Source: Bacteroidales bacterium
Lineage (GTDB): Bacteria > Bacteroidota > Bacteroidia > Bacteroidales > F082
Direction of reading: 5' to 3'
NCBI GenBank assembly: GCA_017549605.1
Contig: JAFYUH010000162.1
Location: 1-37,457 of the forward strand
Length of the DNA stretch: 37,457 nucleotides
In this document: positions 22,894 to 29,883 of the stretch, one piece after another
Layout: every line of letters starts with the position of its first letter
How positions within the stretch are numbered: position 1 is the first letter of the stretch
The notes under the pieces: model-generated
What the model was told of the DNA's origin: nothing
Databases searched by the model: none
What the model saw: only the letters and a program-made list of their open reading frames with translations
Translations under genes and position numbers: made by a program

Positions 22894-24131
22894 TGCCCCC
22901 TCACTCTCCATACGGGATTCATCGAGTATCTTACGGCATCAATGTGATGATTGTCCTTATCCGGATATCCGCTGATGATTTCTCCCGCTTTTGTCTTTTC
23001 ATATTCATATCGTATAAACTCCTTTGCCGTATCGGGGCATCTGACAGGGTCAATCACTATTTCCGTACAGCCTTGCAACCATTTCATTGTGTAATTCACA
23101 CTTCCGGGGAATTTTTCAACACTTCTTATAGCAAAACCATAGCTTTTGTAATCTGCTACGGATTTTTGCTCTGCACTGTCCGCATATATAATGTCATCAG
23201 CAGTTACGTTTTTTTTCTTTACCTTTTCTGCCGATGCTTCGTTCCGGTGTTTATACAGTGTCAGCTCGTCGAATATATACAGCGTGCGTGTATTTGCTTT
23301 GTATGCGCAATTGTTGTAAGCAAATGGGTCTGGATAATATCCCCAGTCAATACCTTTGTATGTCCTTTCAAATCCTGCAATTTCTTCATCCGTAATTTCT
23401 CTGAGTGTGATATTCTCAAATACGGCTCCACCCGTTCCGTTTGCCACACCAAGATATTCGTGTTCGTAGGCTCTCAGGTTCACTTCTTTCAGATATTCCG
23501 CATCGTTAATAAACGTTTCACCGAGCCATTCAGGAGGCGCGTCAAGGTATGTTGAGTGATGAATAAGCTGTCCGGGCTTTTCTGTCATACAGTATTTATT
23601 TGCCCAATTATTAATTGTCTGAGGCGGGTTAAATGTCTTGAATCTGTATGTTATATCTCCACCACGGAGAACAGACTGTTCAATATTTCGGATCTCTTCT
23701 TCGCCTGCAAATTGGTCGAGTTCCTCAAAATGCAGAATCCCAATGTATCCTTTTGCCACCTTCAATGACTTCAATTTCCCCGGATCATCAGCTCCGAAGA
23801 ACATTATTTTTTGTCCCGTAGGTTTATATATAATCTCCATCGGGGAAACAGTGAACTTAAACTTATCATAAAGCCCAAGCATTGTTATGGCCCATGTATA
23901 TTGAGCATACACGCTTGTTCTAAGCGTATTTCCAACCTTACGCATTACGACGGCATTCAAATTTGGGTTCTGGACGATAAGGAGCGGAACTTCGCATGAA
24001 GCACACGAACTTTTCATACTGCCTCGTCCGCCCTTCAATACAAACTCACTGTAATCGCGGTTTTTGATAGCGCGGTGGACATCGTAAAATGCAGGTGCAA
24101 TTATGTCACTTAATCGATTAGATGTCGTCAA
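22890..24131 (-). CDS. terL: Terminase large subunit
   Basis: 413 aa. N-terminal ATPase with Walker A GGRGSMKS (34-41) and Walker B ILHFEELDQ (132-140); C-terminal RNase-H-like nuclease with D262 (GIDWG), D318 (YADSAEQKS) and D398 (HHIDAVRY). It cuts and pumps the genome through the portal. The start is TTG at 24131 behind GAGGTGAT, inside the small-subunit gene with a 14-base overlap. PBSX/Terminase_3 type; headful or cos cutting cannot be told. Confidence 0.95.
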   Translation of the reverse strand: MTTSNRLSDIIAPAFYDVHRAIKNRDYSEFVLKGGRGSMKSSCASCEVPLLIVQNPNLNAVVMRKVGNTLRTSVYAQYTWAITMLGLYDKFKFTVSPMEIIYKPTGQKIMFFGADDPGKLKSLKVAKGYIGILHFEELDQFAGEEEIRNIEQSVLRGGDITYRFKTFNPPQTINNWANKYCMTEKPGQLIHHSTYLDAPPEWLGETFINDAEYLKEVNLRAYEHEYLGVANGTGGAVFENITLREITDEEIAGFERTYKGIDWGYYPDPFAYNNCAYKANTRTLYIFDELTLYKHRNEASAEKVKKKNVTADDIIYADSAEQKSVADYKSYGFAIRSVEKFPGSVNYTMKWLQGCTEIVIDPVRCPDTAKEFIRYEYEKTKAGEIISGYPDKDNHHIDAVRYSMNPVWRVRGQ

Positions 24132-24516
24132 TGATAATCACCTCGCTTCTTGATTCTCCGCCCTCTTTTTCTTTAATTCTCATCTTCTGTTCCTTCTCAT
24201 CAAGATCAGTTTTATCAGAAAGTCCGAGCGTCGCCCTGATCTCCTTATATGCCTGAACGTTTCCGCCGATAGCTTGCATGACAATGGCGAAATTTACGGT
24301 ATTTTCCACAGTAGGATCTATCCCCATATGTTCGAGTAATGAAGTAATTTCGCCTGCATCTATATCCATCTGCATAAGCATATTAAGCGTTTTTTTAAAG
24401 TTTGCTTTTCTTCGACGGGACTCTCCCGACGCTTTCCCGCCCTTGGCTCCTGCAACTCTTGCTTCTTCACTGCTTCTACCTTTGGGGAAAGGCTTTAAGT
24501 TTTGTTCGTTTGCCAC
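24118..24516 (-). CDS. terS: Terminase small subunit
   Basis: 132 aa. The basic N-terminus (KPFPKGRSSEEARVAGAKGG) with KGG repeats and RRRK (34-37), a helical oligomerisation part and an acidic/basic C-terminus are usual for TerS upstream of terL. The GTG start at 24516 has AGGTG eight bases before it; an out-of-frame ATG overlaps it. Confidence 0.8.
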   Translation of the reverse strand: MANEQNLKPFPKGRSSEEARVAGAKGGKASGESRRRKANFKKTLNMLMQMDIDAGEITSLLEHMGIDPTVENTVNFAIVMQAIGGNVQAYKEIRATLGLSDKTDLDEKEQKMRIKEKEGGESRSEVIIIDDI

Positions 24517-24550
24517 ATGGCGTCACCTCGCATTTTTTACGTATAATTAA

Positions 24551-24576
24551 AAGGCCGTCGAGTACATAACGGCCTT
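24551..24576 (-). terminator. Terminator between the late regulator and packaging genes
   Basis: AAGGCCGT pairs perfectly with ACGGCCTT, followed on the minus strand by TTTTAATTATA. It splits early from late leftward transcription. An extended -10 (TGGTAAAAT) on the minus strand about 55 bp upstream could start a short leader that ends here unless antiterminated. Confidence 0.7.
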
Positions 24577-24658
24577 CTTAAAAGGAGAATCACATGAAAA
24601 GCTTATCTTTTCACGATATCATTTTACCAGAGTAATATGTGCAATGGAGTGCAAATGT

Positions 24659-25066
24659 TTATTTTTGTTGTGCAAGTTTCAAAAGAATACTTGCATGCCA
24701 GTAATTAAACGTTCTGAGGCTGATATACAATCTCTTCGAACACTCTTCGCCACTTAGCCCGTCGAAGTATTTGAGGCGTATCAACCGTTGATCTTCAGCG
24801 GAAAGGCGAGATACTTCATCTTCAATCCGTTCTCTGAGAGTTACGATCTCATTTATCTTGTCTTTATATTTCATAATGAGTTTTTCAATCTTCTCAATAT
24901 AAATTTCCTGAGATGACCCGTTATACGATGACTGTACTCTTACGCCATCGAAGGCAATTCCTGATGCGTTTTCCGCCATTGCTCTTAATTCCGCAATTTC
25001 TCTGACAAGATCTTCCTCTTGATCCTGCAGGTCGATATACCGTCTCAACTCTGACTTGGTAATCAT
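24659..25066 (-). CDS. Sigma-70 region 4-like protein, candidate late-gene activator
   Basis: 135 aa: coiled-coil N-terminal half, then a region-4-type HTH (about 88-133: LSAEDQRLIRLKYFDGLSGEECSKRLYISLRTF in two parts). Proteins of the ArpU/RinA/DUF1492 type in this exact position, last early gene next to terS, switch on late transcription. The role is inferred from family and position. Confidence 0.75.
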   Translation of the reverse strand: MITKSELRRYIDLQDQEEDLVREIAELRAMAENASGIAFDGVRVQSSYNGSSQEIYIEKIEKLIMKYKDKINEIVTLRERIEDEVSRLSAEDQRLIRLKYFDGLSGEECSKRLYISLRTFNYWHASILLKLAQQK

Positions 25067-25067
25067 G

Positions 25068-25238
25068 CTATCCCTTCTTCCCGTATTTGGTCTTTAATTC
25101 TATGACCCGTTTTTCGTACTCGTCCGGATTCCATCCGCATGTACTGCATTTTCCTTCATTAATGTCTGATTTGTAACATAAGACACCTATTCGGTTATAT
25201 TTACATACTGTTTGTCTTTTGGTTTTATCGTTGCTCAC
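25068..25238 (-). CDS. Small zinc-ribbon-like protein (56 aa)
   Basis: Starts at GTG 25238 behind AAAGGGGA. Cysteines at 12, 21, 31 and 34, the last pair in CSTCGWNPDEYEKR, a small-phage-protein signature. It is probably a structural zinc site; function unknown. It sits between SSB and the sigma-like gene, ending just before the latter's ATG. Confidence 0.7.
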   Translation of the reverse strand: MSNDKTKRQTVCKYNRIGVLCYKSDINEGKCSTCGWNPDEYEKRVIELKTKYGKKG

Positions 25239-25252
25239 AATAGTTCCCCTTT

Positions 25253-25666
25253 CTAAAATGGGACGTCAAGGTCGTCTATTTCTTCAAAGCTGTAAATGGG
25301 TTCCGGTTCATATGCCCCGTAGGAGCTGTTATTTGGCTCCTGCGATGATTTTTCTTTGTATGTAAGGAATTCCACCTCATCAGCAAAAACTTCTGTCACA
25401 TAACGCTTTGAACCGTCATTCGCTTCATATGATCGTGTCTGAATCCTTCCGATGACTGCGACCTTACTGCCTTTATCGAGATATTTACCGACAGTCTCAG
25501 CCCTTTTGCCCCATGCGACGATGGGGATAAAGTCTGCAGTCTGTTCGCTGTCTTTCTTGTATGCACGGTCGACCGCTATCGTGAAGTTCGCAACAACGTT
25601 TCCGCCTTGTGTCTGTCTGAGTTCCGGCTGTCTGACGAGACGGCCGATAAGGATAACTTTATTCAT
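25253..25666 (-). CDS. ssb: Single-stranded DNA-binding protein
   Basis: 137 aa. OB-fold with MNKVILIGRLVRQPELRQTQGG, VANFTIAVDR, FIPIVAWGKRAE and VAVIGRIQTRSYE, then an acidic tail ending DDLDVPF, the partner-binding tip of bacterial SSBs. It would serve replication and the RecT recombination pathway encoded upstream. Strong SD (AGGAGG). Confidence 0.95.
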   Translation of the reverse strand: MNKVILIGRLVRQPELRQTQGGNVVANFTIAVDRAYKKDSEQTADFIPIVAWGKRAETVGKYLDKGSKVAVIGRIQTRSYEANDGSKRYVTEVFADEVEFLTYKEKSSQEPNNSSYGAYEPEPIYSFEEIDDLDVPF

Positions 25667-25670
25667 TTTA

Positions 25671-26000
25671 TTAATCCTCCCTTATTTCGTTAAATTCCAT
25701 TTTTTCTATTACGACTTTTGCAGGCGGGATATCGTATAATTCACCAAACTGACGCAAACATGTCCCTGTGGCAAGGAATATGTCTGCAAGTTCCGCCATA
25801 AATCCTTCCGGTTTATTGTGGTTTGATTCATCGAACCAGAGCGGATTTTTCGCCTCCACAGCTTCCAGGCATTCGTTCACGATATCCCCGACAGCATCGA
25901 CAAGGCGGTGTTTAAGTTTGCCTCGTCTTTCAGCTGCTTTGTATGCGCGTTCCATGAATAAGTCAAGGGATGAAATAAGCTGTTCATTTTTATTTTCCAT
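25671..26000 (-). CDS. MazG-like all-alpha NTP pyrophosphohydrolase-type protein
   Basis: 109 aa from the ATG at 26000 (SD AAAGGAAA); the longer frame overlaps the upstream gene. LVDAVGDIVNECLEAVE (about 33-49) and GFMAELADIFLATGT (about 64-78) contain the E..E and ExxD metal motifs of the MazG/dUTPase-like superfamily. Likely nucleotide clean-up. Moderately sure of the fold; the substrate is unknown. Confidence 0.65.
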   Translation of the reverse strand: MENKNEQLISSLDLFMERAYKAAERRGKLKHRLVDAVGDIVNECLEAVEAKNPLWFDESNHNKPEGFMAELADIFLATGTCLRQFGELYDIPPAKVVIEKMEFNEIRED

Positions 26001-26352
26001 ATATTTCCTTTCTTTCGTTATAAATTCTGATTGCCCGCGGATCTGTGAAATTTTTAACGCATCCTTCGATAATTCTTCGCACATGTCTCGGAGATAAATA
26101 AACTCTTAATCCTATAGATTCCGCGCTCATACATTCAAGGCAGTACATTCTGAGTATGACATGCTCTCTTATTTCAAGTTTCGCCAATTCGTTCTCAAAA
26201 GCTTTCAAGATATTTGTATAGCGACGACGGTTCTTTTCGTAGATTGCTAAGAGATGTTCCCTGAGCTCGTCATCTCCGCAGGCTTCTTCAATCTGACGCT
26301 TGAGATCTTCGCATTGCTTGATCGCTTTAAAAATGATAGATTGCTCGTTCAT
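25990..26352 (-). CDS. HTH protein resembling sigma region 4 (120 aa)
   Basis: Helical, with a coiled coil (1-55) and an HTH near 60-95 (REHVILRMYCLECMSAESIG and LSPRHVRRIIEG). The plan resembles the 24659-25066 protein, so the phage encodes two such proteins 1 kb apart; one or both may act on late genes. The ATG follows GAGGAATAA. Confidence 0.65.
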   Translation of the reverse strand: MNEQSIIFKAIKQCEDLKRQIEEACGDDELREHLLAIYEKNRRRYTNILKAFENELAKLEIREHVILRMYCLECMSAESIGLRVYLSPRHVRRIIEGCVKNFTDPRAIRIYNERKEIYGK

Positions 26353-26592
26353 TTATTCCTCGCTCTCGTTCGGTTCGATAAATTCCGCATAATATTTTGA
26401 AAACATATAACGGAATTTTTCAGGGTCAACGTGTTTACTTTTCATAAACTCCACAAAATCGGCGTATAACCGTTCCGATTCTTCAAGATGCTTTTGCATA
26501 TCCGCTTCAAACGCTTTGCCGTCAACGTCATATCCGTATTTTGACGATACTTCCCCGACACCTCGTTTTTTAATTGTGCATCTGTTCGCCAT
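26353..26592 (-). CDS. Hypothetical phage protein (79 aa)
   Basis: Begins MANRCTIKKRGVGEV; the rest is helical and acidic (DMQKHLEESERLYADF), ending NESEE. No family recognised. The Glu-Glu end is encoded by the GAGGAA ribosome site of the next gene, four bases from its ATG. Confidence 0.65.
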   Translation of the reverse strand: MANRCTIKKRGVGEVSSKYGYDVDGKAFEADMQKHLEESERLYADFVEFMKSKHVDPEKFRYMFSKYYAEFIEPNESEE

Positions 26593-26811
26593 TTATTCCT
26601 CGCTTTCTTTTCGTTTGAACATTTCAAAAGGTATCTTCGCTGCGTCTATCATGGTTTTATCATATGGCTCCCACGCTTCATATTTAAAAAATTTTAACAG
26701 CATACAGGACTTGCATATATATTTTCTTCCTTTTAGTTTTTGATCCCAATACGGCTTATGGTTATATGAAGGTTCGTTGAAGTAGCCATTACAAATAGCG
26801 CACTTTATCAT
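26593..26811 (-). CDS. Small zinc-binding-type protein (72 aa)
   Basis: Starts at the ATG at 26811, which overlaps the previous stop (ATGA). MIKCAICNGYF and YICKSCMLLKFF give two CxxC pairs (residues 4/7 and about 34/37), an HNH-lacking zinc ribbon. It ends KRKESEE with the next ribosome site in that codon string. Function unknown. Confidence 0.65.
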   Translation of the reverse strand: MIKCAICNGYFNEPSYNHKPYWDQKLKGRKYICKSCMLLKFFKYEAWEPYDKTMIDAAKIPFEMFKRKESEE

Positions 26812-27179
26812 TCTTCGCCCTTCGCTTTCGGTTCGCCGTAACTGCAATAATCGTTTTCGCTTACAAAAGTTTCGTGCGTTAAGCAGCTGTAAGAATTTTC
26901 AAATACAAGCAGTTTTTCAGCATAGGCACACTCCGAACAGCGAACAACGCTGACAATATTGTCTGTTTTTTCGCCCAAGCTTAACCCAACTCGTTCAAGC
27001 TGGTTCAAGGCTGTGTCCCGTTCCCACTTGATTTGCTTGTATAGCTCTTTAGAAACAACCTCATCCGCTATCACAACCCCGTTCTTGATGAGGAAGTCGG
27101 CAAGATATTCTGTAAACGAATCTGTTTCCGGGTCTGTACGTTTCGCTTCGATGATTAAATCAATCAGCTTTTCTCTCAT
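26808..27179 (-). CDS. Phage accessory protein with Cys pairs (123 aa)
   Basis: Helical N-terminal part (MREKLIDLIIEAKR...) and a C-terminal zinc-ribbon-like end with CSECAYAE and two further cysteines (SCLTH, DYCSYGE). Proteins of this plan are frequent in phages and integrative elements of gut Bacillota; no function is known to me. ATGA-coupled at both ends. Confidence 0.7.
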   Translation of the reverse strand: MREKLIDLIIEAKRTDPETDSFTEYLADFLIKNGVVIADEVVSKELYKQIKWERDTALNQLERVGLSLGEKTDNIVSVVRCSECAYAEKLLVFENSYSCLTHETFVSENDYCSYGEPKAKGEE

Positions 27180-27349
27180 TCCTCAACCTCGTATTCTCTG
27201 AATGTTGTTATATCTGCCAACACATCAAACATTACTGCGAATCTCTTCATAACATCGTCTCTGTCGCAGTTGTACTTATCAGCAACGGCAACAAGTTTGT
27301 CTATTACCTCGCAGGAAATCTCCTGCATATCAGTAAATAAGTCGTTCAT
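27176..27349 (-). CDS. Small coupled ORF (57 aa)
   Basis: MNDLFTDMQEISCEVIDKLV..., acidic and helical, ending REYEVEE. Its start overlaps the upstream stop and its stop overlaps the downstream start (both ATGA), strong evidence of translation. No family recognised. Confidence 0.7.
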   Translation of the reverse strand: MNDLFTDMQEISCEVIDKLVAVADKYNCDRDDVMKRFAVMFDVLADITTFREYEVEE

Positions 27350-27534
27350 TCCTTAACCTCGCTTTCAAGCCATGCCTTTATCCCATCCACACAGGTTGTA
27401 AAATTATCACAAAGCTTACCGTAGATATCGTTAGCCAAACACATGAAGCATTCTATTCTCAAATCCTGTAATGTCTCAATAGCCTCCGCCATCTCCTCAA
27501 CGGTCATTTCCTTTATGCGTTCGTAGTTGGTCAT
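27346..27534 (-). CDS. Small phage protein, MTNYERIKxMTVEEMA type (62 aa)
   Basis: Starts at the ATG at 27534 behind GAAGGTGAAGAA. The opening MTNYERIKEMTVEEMAEAI is widespread in Bacillota phages and mobile elements; two cysteines (CFMC) follow and a third lies near DNFTTCVDGIKAWLE. The conserved Cys pattern suggests metal binding. Function unknown. Confidence 0.75.
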   Translation of the reverse strand: MTNYERIKEMTVEEMAEAIETLQDLRIECFMCLANDIYGKLCDNFTTCVDGIKAWLESEVKE

Positions 27535-27611
27535 TTCTTCACCTTCTGAAAAACTACTGCGACCCTCACACAATCAACAGTCGTCATTGAAATGCTGATT
27601 GGTTCAACATT

Positions 27612-27692
27612 TCAATTTATGCACTCTTTTTCTATCTCTTCAAGAACATCCTTGAAGAAATCTTTGATGTAAAATTTAACATAGTTCTTCAT
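27612..27692 (-). CDS. Micro-ORF (26 aa) with strong ribosome site
   Basis: MKNYVKFYIKDFFKDVLEEI, then EKECIN. A perfect GGAGGTGG precedes it and its ATG overlaps the stop of the 157-aa gene (ATGA), so translation is likely. An amphipathic helix is expected. An 8-bp hairpin (TTGAAATG/CATTTCAA) directly follows the stop. Function unknown. Confidence 0.6.
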   Translation of the reverse strand: MKNYVKFYIKDFFKDVLEEIEKECIN

Positions 27693-28162
27693 GCTTCCAC
27701 CTCCACACAGAACCAATATTTCAGCAAGCGTTCTTCGCCGATTGTGTCGATTGCTTTCTGTGCAGCTTCTTCGGTGGAGAACCAAAATACAGGAAGTGTA
27801 TCATCTGTTCTCCAATCTTCAATGTGAAGTTCACCATTAAGAAGCTTGAGGCCATAGGCAGTTTCTTTGCCCCGCTTCGTCTTCCACACCCCACCGCATC
27901 TTTCCATTTCGCGCTTGACTTTGCGAAACTCTCTTTCAAATTCCGCTTCTTCCTTAGTTCGGAAGGCGTTACCACTTTCAACAATATTTATGTCATAGTC
28001 TGTTGTCTCGAATGTTGAGGGTACAATTATGCCATCTGCGACTATATAGTAATAGGTATCCCCATTTTTCGGAAACTCCGCTTCTTCCCGTTCCTCGAAG
28101 CTCCTAATCATCGCTCCGAGTTCTGTATATTTTTGTTTGAGTTCTTCAAGTGTTACTGTCAT
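27689..28162 (-). CDS. Hypothetical phage protein (157 aa)
   Basis: Coiled N-terminus (TLEELKQKYTELGAMIRSFEE), then GDTYYYIVADG and a second half with VWKTKRGKETAYGLKLLNG and FWFSTEEAAQKAIDTIG. Looks like the small phage proteins that describe EE.Y.....G.I......... layouts; no function assigned. Overlaps the methylase stop by four bases. Confidence 0.65.
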   Translation of the reverse strand: MTVTLEELKQKYTELGAMIRSFEEREEAEFPKNGDTYYYIVADGIIVPSTFETTDYDINIVESGNAFRTKEEAEFEREFRKVKREMERCGGVWKTKRGKETAYGLKLLNGELHIEDWRTDDTLPVFWFSTEEAAQKAIDTIGEERLLKYWFCVEVEA

Positions 28163-28998
28163 TTTTCGCTCCTTTCGTCTGCTGTAGCAGAACCGATGCT
28201 CATTCCAGGAAACATAAGCTGTTTTTCTTCCGGAAGAATAAGCATCTTTTCTTTTGCTTCTTTGTAGAAATTACGGTCAATCTCGAAGCCGTAACTTTTA
28301 CGCCCCAACTCTGCCGCCGCTCTCAACGTCGTTCCACTTCCTGCGCAAGGATCTATTACAACGTCTCCTTCATCGGTGAATATTTCAATCAGCCTTTTAA
28401 GAACGTTTACAGGCTTTTGTGTCGGGTGAATTTTCGGATATTGCTTTGAATTATCCCTTTTCCACTCGAACCAATTAAAAACCATGTGTTTCTGTCCGTC
28501 TGCTCCGATGTTGTTAAACTTCGGGAGTTTATCTCTATAAAGCACTAAGGCATATTCCGTAGCTCCGACAATCTTCATATTCGCCTTTAATACCTGTGCG
28601 GAATAATTCTTAATGAAAACAAGCGGATATGAATTTTTGAACCCGTGTTTTTCTCCGTACTGTCTGACTGTTTCCAACTGTTCAAAGGCACAAAAGACAA
28701 TCATTGCCGGGGCTTTTCCTCTTTCTTTCGGCTCTTTAATCAGCAAGCGATTGCAGAAGTGAAAGTATTCCGCAATATTGAAGTTTCCATCGCTGTTAAA
28801 GAATGATTTTTTTGCAAGCTTGCTTTCGCCATTCTTATTATCTCCGCCGTTATACCATGAAGGATTTGAAGCGTATGCATCAACGCCGATGTTGTACGGA
28901 ATATCTGTAATTACCAATTGTGCTTTCGGTATGTTGTATCTCTTGTAATTTTGGAAATTATCATGATACAATTCCATAACTACGTTTTTGTCGCTCAT
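28159..28998 (-). CDS. Orphan N6-adenine/N4-cytosine DNA methyltransferase (beta order)
   Basis: 279 aa from the ATG at 28998 (ATGA coupling, GGGTGAGG before it). Motif IV is at 32-35 as DIPY, not the usual DPPY. The HPTQKP element is at 191-196, motif I DPCAGSGTT at 216-224 and FEID at 238-241. The order IV then I fits the beta group (PF01555). No restriction gene is near, so it may protect phage DNA from host enzymes or mark its own. DIPY is tolerated in some active enzymes, but activity is unproven. Confidence 0.85.
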   Translation of the reverse strand: MSDKNVVMELYHDNFQNYKRYNIPKAQLVITDIPYNIGVDAYASNPSWYNGGDNKNGESKLAKKSFFNSDGNFNIAEYFHFCNRLLIKEPKERGKAPAMIVFCAFEQLETVRQYGEKHGFKNSYPLVFIKNYSAQVLKANMKIVGATEYALVLYRDKLPKFNNIGADGQKHMVFNWFEWKRDNSKQYPKIHPTQKPVNVLKRLIEIFTDEGDVVIDPCAGSGTTLRAAAELGRKSYGFEIDRNFYKEAKEKMLILPEEKQLMFPGMSIGSATADERSEK

Positions 28999-29219
28999 TC
29001 TTGCCTCACCCTTATAATCGTATCGATCACCTTTCTTTTTCTCGCTGAACAAGGATCTCCCTCATCCACACACATATTCACCGCTTCACAGTTATATCCT
29101 TTAATTCTAAGCTCTGCAATAACAGCATCAATTCCACCGCATTTTGCAATCAGCATCGGCGACATGTAGGCGTTGCCGTATTTGTAAAGAAGGTCGTAAA
29201 TATATTCGGGAATTTTCAT
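28995..29219 (-). CDS. Hypothetical small protein (74 aa)
   Basis: MKIPEYIYDLLYKYGNAYMS..., with an internal hydrophobic helix and two Cys (YNCEAVNMCVDEGD). Coupled to both neighbours by ATGA overlaps. No family recognised. Confidence 0.65.
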   Translation of the reverse strand: MKIPEYIYDLLYKYGNAYMSPMLIAKCGGIDAVIAELRIKGYNCEAVNMCVDEGDPCSARKRKVIDTIIRVRQE

Positions 29220-29563
29220 GCTTGTTTCCTCATAATTTCATCAACAAGCTTTGAACACGCCGCCTCGAGTTCATTCCCGATTCCTATCGGATCCTCGAGT
29301 TCAAATTTGCCTGCAGTGTAATCATTGCAGTATCCGTTAAATCTTGCGATTGCTCGAGCAAGACGTTTCGGACCAAATCCAAATTCATCCTGGAGCGTTA
29401 TGAGCCATATGCTATGAGTAAAGAAACATGCATCTGACATCTTGCGTATTGCCGTTTGTTCGATTTGCCTCGTCGCCTGGCGGACTTCGTCGTATGTGTA
29501 AGTTTTGTTTTTCAGCACGTTGCGCAGTGTGTTTTTCTTTTTGATCTTCTTGTCCATACTCAC
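29216..29563 (-). CDS. Conserved early phage protein (115 aa)
   Basis: Basic start (DKKIKKKNTLRNVLKN), then a helix with WLITLQDEFGFGPKRLARAIARF near 53-75. The L.DEFGFG..RL pattern is common in replication regions of Clostridia phages; no activity is known to me. Lies between the DUF1064 gene and the 74-aa gene. Confidence 0.7.
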   Translation of the reverse strand: MSMDKKIKKKNTLRNVLKNKTYTYDEVRQATRQIEQTAIRKMSDACFFTHSIWLITLQDEFGFGPKRLARAIARFNGYCNDYTAGKFELEDPIGIGNELEAACSKLVDEIMRKQA

Positions 29564-29883
29564 ACCTCCCTGAAAAGGATATCCGGATATCGGTATTTGA
29601 ACAGCTTGCGTTTTATGATGTAAGCCTGGGTTTTCATTCCTTTCGCATCTTCGCAGATATATGTTTTCTTTTCTTTGTCGTAGTAATAGAAATCCGCAAT
29701 GTATTTCACCGCTCTTTCCGATCCGTTTTTCGGGATAAGTTCAAATGTTTTCTGAAGTTCAAGACCTTCAATGATTCCTGCGTTTTCAAGAATGGACAGC
29801 TCAGTGAATCTCTGAGCTTCCTTCTTCGAGTCGAATATATGTCCGTCTCTTATGGTGATCTTGTTATGGTATTTGTTGTCCAT
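29560..29883 (-). CDS. DUF1064 nuclease-like protein
   Basis: 107 aa: HIFDSKKEAQRFTEL (about 15-29), YIADFYYYDKEKKTYICEDAKG (about 61-82 read in two strands) and KRKLFKYRYPDI. DUF1064 has a PD-(D/E)xK-type fold related to Holliday-junction resolvases; here E22, D64 and the ED.KG pair are the candidate catalytic residues. Likely recombination or replication end-processing. Overlaps the initiator gene by 20 bases. Confidence 0.75.
   Translation of the reverse strand: MDNKYHNKITIRDGHIFDSKKEAQRFTELSILENAGIIEGLELQKTFELIPKNGSERAVKYIADFYYYDKEKKTYICEDAKGMKTQAYIIKRKLFKYRYPDILFREV

Noticed and set aside
24594-24635. 13-codon plus-strand ORF behind a perfect AAAGGAG
   Set aside because: No plus-strand promoter is evident and it lies in the early/late terminator gap; probably chance, noted only because of the good ribosome site.
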